A stretch of 64,000 nt of DNA from Anaerolineae bacterium (GTDB lineage: Bacteria > Chloroflexota > Anaerolineae > Anaerolineales > Anaerolineaceae), in NCBI GenBank assembly GCA_013314735.1, contig JABUFD010000001.1, positions 1,240,001-1,304,000 on the forward strand, given 5' to 3'. Positions 18,827 through 27,418 of this stretch are shown here, piece after piece. The notes under the pieces were generated by a model. That model made no database searches and was not told the origin of the DNA. It saw nothing but the letters and a program-made list of their open reading frames with translations. Numbering within the stretch: the stretch's first letter is position 1; each line of letters opens with the position of its first letter. A program made the position numbers and the translations under genes.

Positions 18827-19974
18827 TCTATACCAGGCAACAACTCGAATCCCTCGAAAAATTTAACCTGGCTTCGTATGCATGTTTCAGCGCAGAATCC
18901 AGGGGGCGTGCCTTTCCTGAGGAAGAAGCCCAGCATCGAACCTGCTTTCAGCGTGACCGTGACCGAATTTTACATTCTACTGCTTTTCGAAGGTTGGAGT
19001 ATAAAACCCAGGTTTTTATCAATTATGAGGGCGATCATTATCGGACTCGGTTGACACACACCCTCGAGGTGGCACAAATTGCTCGTTCGATTGCCACCGC
19101 CCTGGGTGTAAATGTAGATTTAACTGAAGCCATATGCCTGGTTCATGACATCGGCCACCCTCCATTTGGGCATGCAGGTGAGAGGGTTCTTAATGAATTA
19201 ATGGCGGAATATGGCGGATTTGAACACAACCGCCAATCGTATCGCGTGGTAACACTGTTGGAGAAACGCTACCCGCAGTTTGCAGGACTGAATTTGACCC
19301 ACGAAACACTGGAGGGAATCATCAGCCACAAGACATCCCAGGAGCAGGTCACCACAGGTACAGAAGGCAGCCCGAATGGGCACCTGGAAGCGCAAATTGC
19401 TGACATAGCAGATGCCCTGGCATATACAGCGCATGACCTTGATGATGGCTTGCGCTCAGGGATGCTTACTCCCCAAATGCTCGCTGGCCTGACGCTTTGG
19501 CAGATTGCCACAAACGGAGTGGTTGCTGACAGTTGCAGTCAACTCACCGATTTACAGCGCCATCAAGTAGTCAGGACATTGATCGGAACAGAAATCCAGC
19601 AGCTCATCACTCACACTGATACTTTGTTAAAAAAGAATGACATTCGTACGATAGACGATGTCCGCAGGCTGCCGTATAATTTGGTCAGTCTCGACGAACA
19701 TTACCTCGCGTATCATCATGAACTGAAATCATTTTTATACCAGTTTCTATATTACCAGTACAGGGTAATGCGAATGACGTTTAAAGCAGAAAAAGTAATC
19801 AACGAGCTGTTCTATAGCTATTGCGATCATCCTGAGATCCTCCCGCCGCACATTTTCGATCGAATTCGGGATACGGAAAAAGAACGCACCATCTGTGACT
19901 ATATCGCAGGTATGACAGATCGTTTTGCTATAGAGGAACATCAGAAAATTTATAACCCAACAGTAATGCCATAA
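18823..19974 (+). CDS. dgt: Deoxyguanosinetriphosphate triphosphohydrolase-like HD protein
   Basis: This 383-residue protein has the dGTPase signature: 'CFQRDRDRILHSTAFRRLEYKTQVF' region (about 41-66), the HD-domain histidine in 'TRLTHTLEVAQIARSIA', 'CLVHDIGHPPFGHAGE' (about 104-119) with the His-Asp metal ligands, and 'AYTAHDLDDGL' with the final ligand. Such enzymes cleave dGTP to deoxyguanosine and tripolyphosphate and help control dNTP pools. It starts in a 4-bp overlap with IPK and ends 39 bp before greA. The two adjoining functions (isoprenoid and dNTP metabolism) show no obvious biochemical link. Confidence 0.93.
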   Translation: MIYTRQQLESLEKFNLASYACFSAESRGRAFPEEEAQHRTCFQRDRDRILHSTAFRRLEYKTQVFINYEGDHYRTRLTHTLEVAQIARSIATALGVNVDLTEAICLVHDIGHPPFGHAGERVLNELMAEYGGFEHNRQSYRVVTLLEKRYPQFAGLNLTHETLEGIISHKTSQEQVTTGTEGSPNGHLEAQIADIADALAYTAHDLDDGLRSGMLTPQMLAGLTLWQIATNGVVADSCSQLTDLQRHQVVRTLIGTEIQQLITHTDTLLKKNDIRTIDDVRRLPYNLVSLDEHYLAYHHELKSFLYQFLYYQYRVMRMTFKAEKVINELFYSYCDHPEILPPHIFDRIRDTEKERTICDYIAGMTDRFAIEEHQKIYNPTVMP

Positions 19975-20013
19975 TTTATCGGTGAAGAACATAGAAAAAA
20001 GTAGAGGTGAAGA

Positions 20014-20481
20014 ATGACAGACACATCATACCTGACAGCCGAAGGGGCCAAACAATTACGATCTGAGTTGGATCATTTGAAAGGAACCGCCCGGGAAGAG
20101 CTGGCAGCACGCCTCCGTGCCGCGATCCAGATGGGAGATCTGTCAGAAAATGCAGATTACATATCAGCCAAAGAAGAACAGGCATTTTTGGAAGGCCGTA
20201 TTAAAGAACTGGAGGCAGCACTGGTCAACGTTGTGATCATTGATAACCTGGAGAAGAAAACGGACAGCATTTCCATCGGGAATAAGGTTACATTTCAGGA
20301 AGATGATTTTGACCCCGAAGTATATATGCTTGTCGGACCCAAAGAAGCTGACCCAATGAAAGGCCGCATATCCCACGAATCGCCGATCGGACGCGCGATG
20401 TTGGGAAAGAAGGTTGGTGATCATGTCGTTGCCAAGACCCCCACTGGTACATTCAGGTTTCGCATACTGAAGATTGAATAA
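20014..20481 (+). CDS. greA: Transcription elongation factor GreA
   Basis: This 155-residue protein has the standard layout: an N-terminal antiparallel coiled coil ('LTAEGAKQLRSELDHLKG', 'LRAAIQMGDLSENADYISAK' region with the acidic tip) and a C-terminal FKBP-like domain from about residue 85 ('ISIGNKVTF', 'SHESPIGRAMLGKKVGD'). It rescues backtracked RNA polymerase by stimulating transcript cleavage. A clear GAGGTGAAGA ribosome-binding site precedes the ATG. It is the last gene of the operon, followed by a strong terminator. Confidence 0.97.
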   Translation: MTDTSYLTAEGAKQLRSELDHLKGTAREELAARLRAAIQMGDLSENADYISAKEEQAFLEGRIKELEAALVNVVIIDNLEKKTDSISIGNKVTFQEDDFDPEVYMLVGPKEADPMKGRISHESPIGRAMLGKKVGDHVVAKTPTGTFRFRILKIE

Positions 20482-20538
20482 ACAGCACCCATGGGAGTAG
20501 AAGATCATTGTCATGTTTTCTAACATCCATCATGGATA

Positions 20539-20570
20539 AATAAAACGGCTCCGCTGGGAGCCGTTTTATT
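20539..20570. terminator. Strong bidirectional rho-independent terminator
   Basis: A perfect 14-bp inverted repeat (arms 20539-20552 and 20557-20570) with a 4-base GCTG loop has an A-rich left end and T-rich right end, so it can terminate transcripts from both greA (plus) and the facing gene at 20591 (minus). Confidence 0.93.
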
Positions 20571-20590
20571 ATCAACCTTCGTTGGAGCTA

Positions 20591-21748
20591 TCAACCCAAC
20601 ATTTCACGTGATGTAATGGTCAATTCCACCTGCATCTGTTGAATAAAACTGCGGTCATCTTGCCCACCGTGACCATAAGTCACATCCAGGATACGGGCCT
20701 CTAATTTTAATGTTGCAGTTTCCAACTCGATAATCGTATCAGGACGAATTTGAACGGGTTCTCCTTTGACTTCCAACCGCTGGAGAATACCCGGATTGTT
20801 CATGGCATATTCAGTCATAAGCACTTTTGTCACTGTTTGAACATCGTTCTTGTCAAACAACCACACCTCAAAGGCGGTAACATTTTTCGGTTCTCCACTG
20901 CCCAGGGTATCAGATATGCCGACACCGCACTCACCCAGGAATTCACCCGATGCCGCATCGATACTGAATGTATCATCATAAAGGTCATTGCCATAAACAT
21001 ATTCTGTTACAAATTGGCGTAGATGCTGGCCAGAAGAGGACACAAAGGAGTCATCATCATACACAATGCCATCCGTGGTTTCGAATGTATCAAACTCTTC
21101 ATCAGTTTCCATTTCACCAGCAGCGCGGGGTTGTGAAACCTGTGAGGCCCCGGCACGTTGTCGCGCAGGTGCTTGCGGCTTTCTTCCTCGAAAGAAAAAG
21201 AAGTATGCCAATGCAGCTGCTCCAGCAAGAAAAACCACCAACAAAACGCCCAATAAAAGACCCAACAGCGATGTCGATTTCTTAACGGCCGGTTCTTCGG
21301 TTGGCAGCACAATCGCTTCTTCTTCACCACTTGTAACTTCTTCTTCGGTGATGTCGTCCTGCCCGGTTTCACCACCTTCAGTTATGCCGGATTCCACCGT
21401 TGGGAATGGCAAATTCTGGGCGGTCAACAGTTGCTCAAAATAAGCGGTGTTCTCTTCGGGGATTTCTCCAGATGTTTTTACCCGCTCATACACTTCAATC
21501 GCCTGGTCACCAAAGCCCGCCCAGCTTGTGATGGCATCCTCTGCGTCGCCATTCATGGCATATGCATCGATCACCTGGCGCATGGTGCGCTCCTGTAAAT
21601 CTTCCCGCAAATGGCCAAGATCGGCATCTGCCCATTGAACAGGCCAGAGTCCCCAACCGATCACCAACCATCCAAATAAGATCCCGATCACCAGAGCTGC
21701 TATGCCGACAATCTTTGGATCTTTCAGATATTCACGAAGTTTGTCCAT
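20591..21748 (-). CDS. Two-helix membrane protein of unknown function
   Basis: I do not recognise this 385-residue protein. A first transmembrane helix lies at about 13-33. About 130 polar residues follow, beginning 'WPVQWADADLGHLREDL' and containing a helical region with 'QVIDAYAMNGD', then an acidic Glu/Thr-rich linker, a second helix at about 162-183, and a basic linker ('FFRGRKPQAPARQ'). The last ~165 residues look like an alpha/beta domain: 'FVTEYVYGNDLYDDTFSID', 'GECGVGISD', 'EVWLFDKNDVQTVTKVL'. With both termini cytoplasmic, the first domain would be outside. A good AGGAG precedes the ATG. The pattern resembles conserved Anaerolineae hypotheticals; no function can be assigned. Confidence 0.85.
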   Translation of the reverse strand: MDKLREYLKDPKIVGIAALVIGILFGWLVIGWGLWPVQWADADLGHLREDLQERTMRQVIDAYAMNGDAEDAITSWAGFGDQAIEVYERVKTSGEIPEENTAYFEQLLTAQNLPFPTVESGITEGGETGQDDITEEEVTSGEEEAIVLPTEEPAVKKSTSLLGLLLGVLLVVFLAGAAALAYFFFFRGRKPQAPARQRAGASQVSQPRAAGEMETDEEFDTFETTDGIVYDDDSFVSSSGQHLRQFVTEYVYGNDLYDDTFSIDAASGEFLGECGVGISDTLGSGEPKNVTAFEVWLFDKNDVQTVTKVLMTEYAMNNPGILQRLEVKGEPVQIRPDTIIELETATLKLEARILDVTYGHGGQDDRSFIQQMQVELTITSREMLG

Positions 21749-21826
21749 GATGTGTCTCCTGATTCTTTTCGACTAACCTACACTATCCTTAATTTTAATT
21801 TCTTCTTATTTATCGCCTTATGCATT

Positions 21827-21855
21827 ATTGTAGACGCATTAGTTTAAAAATGCAA
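21827..21855 (-). promoter_or_regulatory. Candidate sigma-70 promoter for the two-helix protein
   Basis: On the minus strand, TTGCAT (21850-21855) and TACAAT (21827-21832) are separated by 17 bp. They lie about 80 bp upstream of the ATG at 21748 in the spacer after topA. Confidence 0.42.
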
Positions 21856-21950
21856 AATGGTAAGAAATGCGAAATTTAAGGCAACAAGGCGCCCCGGAAG
21901 TTGGGTACGCCCTGTTAATAGCAAGATTCATACCAATTGAAAGATATTTT

Positions 21951-24269
21951 TTACTCTTGATCCAAGCTGGGAAATTGGGCCGCTGGGAAAATTTCTTCGC
22001 ACTTGATGCAGGTCACAGTCTGCTTATTGGCGATAACCAGAGTCCCTTCGCATTGAGGGCATTTTTCAGGGATCGGCTTCTTCCATGAATTAAACTGGCA
22101 TGTTGGATAATTTGAGCATCCATAAAAAATGCGGCCTTTGCGCGTTTTTCTCAAAACGATATCACCATCCTCACAGTCTGGACAATGCACGCCTATCTTC
22201 TCCAACCACGGCTCGGTATAGCGGCAAGTGGGAAAATCACCGCAACTGATGAATTTTCCATATCGCCCGAAACGTATGACCAATTCATGGCCACATTCAG
22301 GGCAGTTCCGTCCAACTTTTTCTGGTTCAGCCTTATTGACAGGGATTTCCACCTGCGCATGGCGCAGGTCGGGTTCAAACTTCTGGTAAAACTCATCGAT
22401 GACAGAATGCCACTCACGGCTGCCTTCTGCAACCTCATCCAGGTCTTCTTCCATATGGGCGGTAAAATCATATTCAAACAAATCTGAAAAATAATCTACC
22501 ATCAGATCATTGACCAGTATGCCGGTTTCCGTCGGAATCAGACGCTTATCATCACGGAACACATATCCTCTCGCCTGGATGGTGGACAGTGTGGGCGCAT
22601 ACGTAGAGGGCCGTCCAATCCCATACTCTTCCAGGGTGCGGACCAATGTCGCTTCAGTGTAACGAGGCGGCGGTTGGGTAAAATGCTGTTCAGGGTTCAG
22701 GCGTAGCAAATCCAATGCCTGCCCTTCAGCAATCGATGCTGGGATCGGTTGGTTCTCACCATTCTCAACACTGTCTTCATCTTTCGACTCTTCATACAAT
22801 TTAAGAAATCCATAAAAGCGGATGGTTGAACCCGAAACACGCAATAAATACTCGTGGTTGTTCGTTCTGCCCACAATCTCCACCGTCAGGGTATCATATA
22901 CCGCCGGCGCCATCTGGGAGGCAACAAAACGCTGCCAGATTAACTGGTATAGGCGGTACTGGTCGCGGGAGAGGTGTTCTTTCATATGCTTGGGCGATCG
23001 AAAAACACTGGTTGGGCGGATAGCCTCATGCGCTTCCTGCGCAGATTTCGCACGCGTTGCATATTTTGGCGCTTCATCAGGCAGAAAGTCACCACCGTAT
23101 TTTTTTTCTATATACGTTCGTGCTTCCTGTTGGGCTACCACCGACACTGTCGGCGAATCTGTTCGCATATAAGTAATCAAACCGGTCTGTCCGCCTTCAC
23201 CGATGTCGATCCCCTCGTATAATTCCTGGGCGATCCGCATGGTTTTCTTGGCAGTAAAACCAATCCGACGGGATGCTTCCTGCTGCAGGGTGCTGGTTGT
23301 GAACGGTGCCGCCGGTTTTCTGCGGCGTTCACCTCGTTTAACCTTGTCCACGGTATATATGGCGGTCTGCATATCATTAATGACACGGCCAACGGTTACC
23401 TCGTCTGGCAATGAGAGTTCTTCATTATCAATCCGGGCCAGACGGGCAACAAAACTGGCAGCATCGTCAACGTTCTTTTGGAGAAACTCCGCTTCAATCG
23501 TCCAGTACTCAACTGGCGTGAAAGCATCAATATCACGCTCGCGTTCAACGATCATCCGTAACGCAACGGTCTGTACACGGCCGGCAGATAAACGGCTGCG
23601 CACTTTTTCCCATAGCAGTGGGCTCAGGCTGTAACCAACAATCCGATCCAGAACCCGCCGCGCTTGCTGGGCATTGACCAGGTCCATGTCAAGCACACGT
23701 GGTTTGGAAAACGCTTCCTCAACAGCGTCCTTGGTTATTTCATGAAAGACAACCCGGTGAATGCGTTCGGGCTCTATCCTGGCGGCTTCCATCAGGTGCC
23801 AGGCAATCGCTTCACCCTCACGGTCGGGGTCGGTTGCCAGGTATATATCTTCCGCTTTTCCGGCGGCTGATGTGATTTCTTTGACAATATCCCGTTTATC
23901 GTTGGGTACACGATACTTGGGTTGATAATTGTTTTCAATGTCCACAGATAACTGCGAACGAAGTAAGTCGCGAACATGCCCAACAGATGCCTTGACTGTG
24001 AACCCTTTACCCAGGTAGCGCCCCACCGTTTTGGCCTTGGTCGGTGATTCAACAATCACCAATTTCCCGGATCGATGGTTCTTCGGTTTTCGCGTTTCCT
24101 TTTCCGGTGGTGTTAATCCCTCATGTGCAGGTGTCCGGCCCATACGGTTCATTTTCGTTCCACAAGTACTGCAAACACCTTTCGTGACGGGAGCACCTAC
24201 TGAATTAAAGCCAGCCTCAGGATCCGCCATTTCACGCTTTTCACGACATTTAACACAATATGCTTCCAA
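21951..24269 (-). CDS. topA: DNA topoisomerase I with N-terminal zinc ribbon
   Basis: A TTG at 24269, 9 bases after AAGGAG, is the best start (772 residues); a longer frame runs back into the guanylyltransferase gene. Residues 4-50 form a separate zinc ribbon (Cys-Val-Lys-Cys, then Cys-Ser-Thr-Cys) resembling DUF5679. The Toprim domain follows ('KLVIVESPTKAKTV', 'DPDREGEAIAWHL'), then the type IA core with the catalytic Tyr in 'GLITYMRTDSPTVS' (about residue 320), and three C-terminal zinc ribbons ('CPECGHEL', 'CPDCEDGDI', 'CPQCEGTL'). It relaxes negative supercoils by single-strand passage. The guanylyltransferase stop lies 14 bp upstream. The ribbon-TopA fusion appears to be a lineage trait, but I cannot confirm its distribution. 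Confidence 0.96.
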   Translation of the reverse strand: MEAYCVKCREKREMADPEAGFNSVGAPVTKGVCSTCGTKMNRMGRTPAHEGLTPPEKETRKPKNHRSGKLVIVESPTKAKTVGRYLGKGFTVKASVGHVRDLLRSQLSVDIENNYQPKYRVPNDKRDIVKEITSAAGKAEDIYLATDPDREGEAIAWHLMEAARIEPERIHRVVFHEITKDAVEEAFSKPRVLDMDLVNAQQARRVLDRIVGYSLSPLLWEKVRSRLSAGRVQTVALRMIVERERDIDAFTPVEYWTIEAEFLQKNVDDAASFVARLARIDNEELSLPDEVTVGRVINDMQTAIYTVDKVKRGERRRKPAAPFTTSTLQQEASRRIGFTAKKTMRIAQELYEGIDIGEGGQTGLITYMRTDSPTVSVVAQQEARTYIEKKYGGDFLPDEAPKYATRAKSAQEAHEAIRPTSVFRSPKHMKEHLSRDQYRLYQLIWQRFVASQMAPAVYDTLTVEIVGRTNNHEYLLRVSGSTIRFYGFLKLYEESKDEDSVENGENQPIPASIAEGQALDLLRLNPEQHFTQPPPRYTEATLVRTLEEYGIGRPSTYAPTLSTIQARGYVFRDDKRLIPTETGILVNDLMVDYFSDLFEYDFTAHMEEDLDEVAEGSREWHSVIDEFYQKFEPDLRHAQVEIPVNKAEPEKVGRNCPECGHELVIRFGRYGKFISCGDFPTCRYTEPWLEKIGVHCPDCEDGDIVLRKTRKGRIFYGCSNYPTCQFNSWKKPIPEKCPQCEGTLVIANKQTVTCIKCEEIFPAAQFPSLDQE

Positions 24270-24283
24270 GAAATAAAACTCCT

Positions 24284-25381
24284 TTATAGATACTGTTCCA
24301 GCCCTATCCGCTTCAAATGTGCAACCATCTCTTTCACTTGCTGCGCATTCTCTTTGCGGCATATCAGCAAAACATCACGGGTATCAATCACAATGACGTC
24401 CTGCATACCGATGGTAACAATCAGACGATCAGTTTTATCGCTGCAAATCACCATCCCGTGTGTATTGATTCCAATATGCTGGGCAGAAACGAGAATGTTG
24501 TTATCTTCATCTTTGGGCAGAACTTCATCCAATGCATCCCAACTGCCTACATCATTCCACCCCATTCCACGTGCTGTCAGCATCGCAACCCGATTCGCTT
24601 TTTCCATGATTCCATAATCAATCGAATCAGGCTTGATGGTATGCCAGAGGCTGTGGAGGATGACCGTTTCTTCCTCCTCACCAAGGACCTCATAAATCCA
24701 TTGGATCACACGGAATAACTGCGGCATCCGATTTTTAATTTCCTGCCAGATCATTTCAGCACGCCATATAAACATGCCGGAATTCCAGTAAAAACCGCCT
24801 TCTGCCAAAAACCTTTCTGCCGTTTCAAGGTCTGGTTTTTCGCGGAAGGATTGTACCTGATATGTGCTGTTTTTGTCAAAGCCCATTGGCAACGCTTCGC
24901 CTTGCTGCAAATAACCATATCCCGTCGCGGCATACAACGGCTCAATGCCCAGTGTAACCAGGTAATCTTGCTGGGCGACTTCATATGCCTGTTCGAGGAG
25001 GAGGCGAAAATATTTTTCGTTCTTGATAAAATGGTCTGCGGTAAGTACAGCCATGGTAGCCAGGGGGTCTCGCTTCCGTAACACTGCGGCCGCCAAACCC
25101 ACCACTGAGGCAGTTCCCCTTGGTAGAGGCTCAAGAATAAAATTGGCTGAAGGAATTTGTGGGCATTGGCGCTGCAATAACGCCGCCTGCTCCTCGATAG
25201 TTACAACATAAATATGATCAGGATCAAAAAGTCCATCCAATCGATCCACCGCCAATTGAAACAGACTGCGGTCACCATCGAGACTAAGAAATTGTTTGGG
25301 TGTTTTTTTTCGCGATAATGGCCATAATCGCGTCCCCCCCCCGCCCGCCATAATGACCGCATAATAATGTGTACGATCCAT
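24284..25381 (-). CDS. manC: Mannose-1-phosphate guanylyltransferase
   Basis: Two adjacent ATGs occur at 25384 and 25381; the second is better spaced from AAAGGAG. The ~365-residue nucleotidyltransferase has 'VIMAGGGGTRLWPLSRKKTPKQF' region (about 10-32, the GTRLWP..R..PKQ signature), 'ILEPLPRGTA', 'TADHFI', 'REKPDLETAERFL' and 'FYWNSGMFIW', typical of GDP-mannose pyrophosphorylases. It lacks the C-terminal cupin isomerase domain of bifunctional ManC/AlgA. It makes GDP-mannose from GTP and mannose-1-phosphate, feeding glycan assembly. It sits between dprA and topA, close on both sides, in a housekeeping operon. Confidence 0.92.
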   Translation of the reverse strand: MDRTHYYAVIMAGGGGTRLWPLSRKKTPKQFLSLDGDRSLFQLAVDRLDGLFDPDHIYVVTIEEQAALLQRQCPQIPSANFILEPLPRGTASVVGLAAAVLRKRDPLATMAVLTADHFIKNEKYFRLLLEQAYEVAQQDYLVTLGIEPLYAATGYGYLQQGEALPMGFDKNSTYQVQSFREKPDLETAERFLAEGGFYWNSGMFIWRAEMIWQEIKNRMPQLFRVIQWIYEVLGEEEETVILHSLWHTIKPDSIDYGIMEKANRVAMLTARGMGWNDVGSWDALDEVLPKDEDNNILVSAQHIGINTHGMVICSDKTDRLIVTIGMQDVIVIDTRDVLLICRKENAQQVKEMVAHLKRIGLEQYL

Positions 25382-25393
25382 CATTGCTCCTTT

Positions 25394-26500
25394 CTAGAGG
25401 CGATAATGACCTTTTCTTTCCAATACAGCCTGGTACTTCATTTCAGATGCCTGTCGTACCATTCCTTTGAGTTCCATGATTGTTAATGTAGAGGTTACTT
25501 TTTCAACCGGCTCCTCACAAAGCAGGCAGAGCTCATCCACGTGGAGCGGTTCATCACGGATAAATGAGAGGATTTCCAATTCGAACGGTTCCGCAATCAG
25601 GTCATTTCGCGCGGTTTTCTGTTCGTCGACCATCTCCAGATTCAATAATTCAAGCAGTTCTTCTGGTGATAAAAAAGGTTGCGCCCCTTGTTGAATCAAC
25701 CCATTTGTTCCCCTGCTTTGCGGAGCATATATTGGTCCTGGGACCGCAAATACCTCACGTCCCTGTTCTGCCGCAAAAGAAGCAGTAATCAAAGCACCGC
25801 TACGTTCTCCTGCCTCAACCACTACAGTGGCCAATCCCAATCCTGAGATAATACGGTTCCGGGGTGGGAAATTTTTCGCGTCAGGAGGAACCCCCGGCGC
25901 ATAATCACTGATCAAGGCACCCTGCCTGATCATCCGCTCGCCAATCTGCCGGTTTTCCGGGGGATAAATAGTGTCGACACCGCACCCCAATATGGCAAGA
26001 CTTCTTCCGCCAGCTTCAATCGCAGTTTCATGTGCAATGGCATCAACACCGCGCGCCATACCACTGATTACCGTGATCCCATTCCGTGCCAGGAATGACG
26101 CCAAATCACGTGTAACTTGTTTGCCATATGATGTAACACGCCGTGTGCCAACGATCGAAACAGCCCATTCATCTTCCAGTGTATACGTGCCGCGGATATA
26201 CAATACAGGGGGAGGCTTGGGAATCTCTCGCAGACGCCTGGGATAGGCATCATCGACTTCTGTTACTACCTGAATGCCGGCATTGACAATCTTCTCCCAA
26301 TATGCCTCCAGATTCAATGTCGCCCGGCGATGCAGGATGCTTTCGATAACCTTTCCTGGAATGCCTGCCTCTTTGTATCCTTCACCTGGTGCATTCCAGG
26401 CGGTTTCAAGATCACCAAAATAATCCAGCAGCAAACGCAGCCGCACTGCCCCAACACCGCGGACAGAATTGAAAGCAACCCAGTATGCTTGCGACTCCAT
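25394..26500 (-). CDS. dprA: DNA-processing protein DprA
   Basis: The ATG at 26500 (368 residues) is preferred; a TTG at 26524 would add 8 residues. An N-terminal helical (SAM/HhH-like) region precedes the Rossmann-like DprA fold with 'IVGTRRVTSYGKQV' (about 120-133), 'ISGMARGVDAIAH', 'GCGVDTIYPPENR', 'FPPRNRIISGL' and 'VVVEAGERSGALIT', and a C-terminal winged-helix domain of about 65 residues ('PLHVDELCLL'). DprA loads RecA onto incoming single-stranded DNA, so this suggests natural transformation ability. It lies 33 bp downstream of rimM. Confidence 0.95.
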   Translation of the reverse strand: MESQAYWVAFNSVRGVGAVRLRLLLDYFGDLETAWNAPGEGYKEAGIPGKVIESILHRRATLNLEAYWEKIVNAGIQVVTEVDDAYPRRLREIPKPPPVLYIRGTYTLEDEWAVSIVGTRRVTSYGKQVTRDLASFLARNGITVISGMARGVDAIAHETAIEAGGRSLAILGCGVDTIYPPENRQIGERMIRQGALISDYAPGVPPDAKNFPPRNRIISGLGLATVVVEAGERSGALITASFAAEQGREVFAVPGPIYAPQSRGTNGLIQQGAQPFLSPEELLELLNLEMVDEQKTARNDLIAEPFELEILSFIRDEPLHVDELCLLCEEPVEKVTSTLTIMELKGMVRQASEMKYQAVLERKGHYRL

Positions 26501-26533
26501 TTGCCCCTTCCACTCCGTGGTCAATACCCCGGA

Positions 26534-27100
26534 TTAAAACCACTCTGGTAAACGGACTACCATTTCTCGTGTGTCAAAATTCACATCCAGAATAACAGAT
26601 TCAATCGCGGGAAGCAACAATTCATCATCATTGTGTTCCGACTTTACCAGGTACACATCATTTGCTCCGGTTTCCAGTATCTCAACAAGGAACCCAAGCA
26701 AAATTTTTCTTTCATCAACCACTTTGAATCCAATAATCTGGTGGAGGTAAAACTCTCCATCGGGAAGCACAGGCAATTCGCTGGTTTTGACATAAACCAT
26801 GGCGTTGCGAAGTTCACCCGCCTTCTCAGGGTCTTCATATCCCTCCATGCGAACCAGCATGCCTGCGGCATGGTTTCTGGTGGATTGAATCGTATGCAAT
26901 TGATATGTAGCGCCTACATAAACAATTTTCCCTCTGGTCAAACGTTCGGGGAAGTCTGTCAAGACCTCCATCAACATTTCACCTTTAACACCATGTGGAC
27001 GGCGGATTTTCCCAACAGCGATATAAGCAGGCTCACCCAAGGGTGAGCCTGCTTCTACATGTCGATCGTGTGGCTGATTTTTTTCCAAAAGTTTATCCAT
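26534..27100 (-). CDS. rimM: Ribosome maturation factor RimM
   Basis: The ATG at 27100, 13 bp after the KH gene stop, gives 188 residues; the frame is open further upstream but overlaps the KH gene. After about 22 poorly conserved residues comes 'YIAVGKIRRPHGVKGEM', the RimM N-domain signature, then 'RMEGYEDPEKAGELRNA', and the C-terminal PRC-barrel ('FYLHQIIGFKVVDE', 'LLLPAIESVI'). RimM binds S19 and assists 30S head assembly. The N-terminal extension contains a perfect 14-bp palindrome in the DNA (27025-27054). It lies in the conserved ffh-rpsP-KH-rimM order. Confidence 0.95.
   Translation of the reverse strand: MDKLLEKNQPHDRHVEAGSPLGEPAYIAVGKIRRPHGVKGEMLMEVLTDFPERLTRGKIVYVGATYQLHTIQSTRNHAAGMLVRMEGYEDPEKAGELRNAMVYVKTSELPVLPDGEFYLHQIIGFKVVDERKILLGFLVEILETGANDVYLVKSEHNDDELLLPAIESVILDVNFDTREMVVRLPEWF
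27025..27054 (-). repeat. Perfect 14-bp inverted repeat inside the rimM 5' coding region
   Basis: Arms 27025-27038 and 27041-27054 are exact reverse complements separated by two bases, giving a very stable GC-rich hairpin in the rimM mRNA about 50 nt after the start codon. There is no T-run after it in the minus direction, so it is not a classical terminator. It encodes the residues just before the conserved RimM core. Confidence 0.85.
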
Positions 27101-27113
27101 CCTGCTCTGACGC

Positions 27114-27350
27114 TCAGGGTTCGATAACATACAGGGTAACTTGTTTGCCTTCACGTGCAGCAGCCACGCGCAGCAGGATACGCATTGAATTGGCAACGCG
27201 GCCACTTTTACCAATTACTCGGCCCATATCATCTTTATCTACACGCAGTTCAAGGCGAATTCGGTTGCCATTTCGTTGCTGTTTCACATCAACTTTATCA
27301 GGCTGATCAACCAATGAACATGCTATGTACTCAATTAACGATTTCACCAT
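27114..27350 (-). CDS. khpA: KH-domain RNA-binding protein (KhpA/YlqC type)
   Basis: The 78-residue protein is a single type II KH domain with the GxxG-type loop in 'MGRVIGKSGRVANSMR' (about 42-57), preceded by 'LIEYIACSLVDQPDKVDV'. KhpA proteins bind structured and small RNAs, often with KhpB. Its position between rpsP and rimM is the usual one in many bacterial phyla. It starts about 70 bp after the rpsP stop. Confidence 0.95.
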   Translation of the reverse strand: MVKSLIEYIACSLVDQPDKVDVKQQRNGNRIRLELRVDKDDMGRVIGKSGRVANSMRILLRVAAAREGKQVTLYVIEP

Positions 27351-27418
27351 ATGCCTCTTTCGTTCTTATTCGCCCCATGACGCAACCAAACACAACCCCC
27401 TGTCTGCACCATTCTCGG

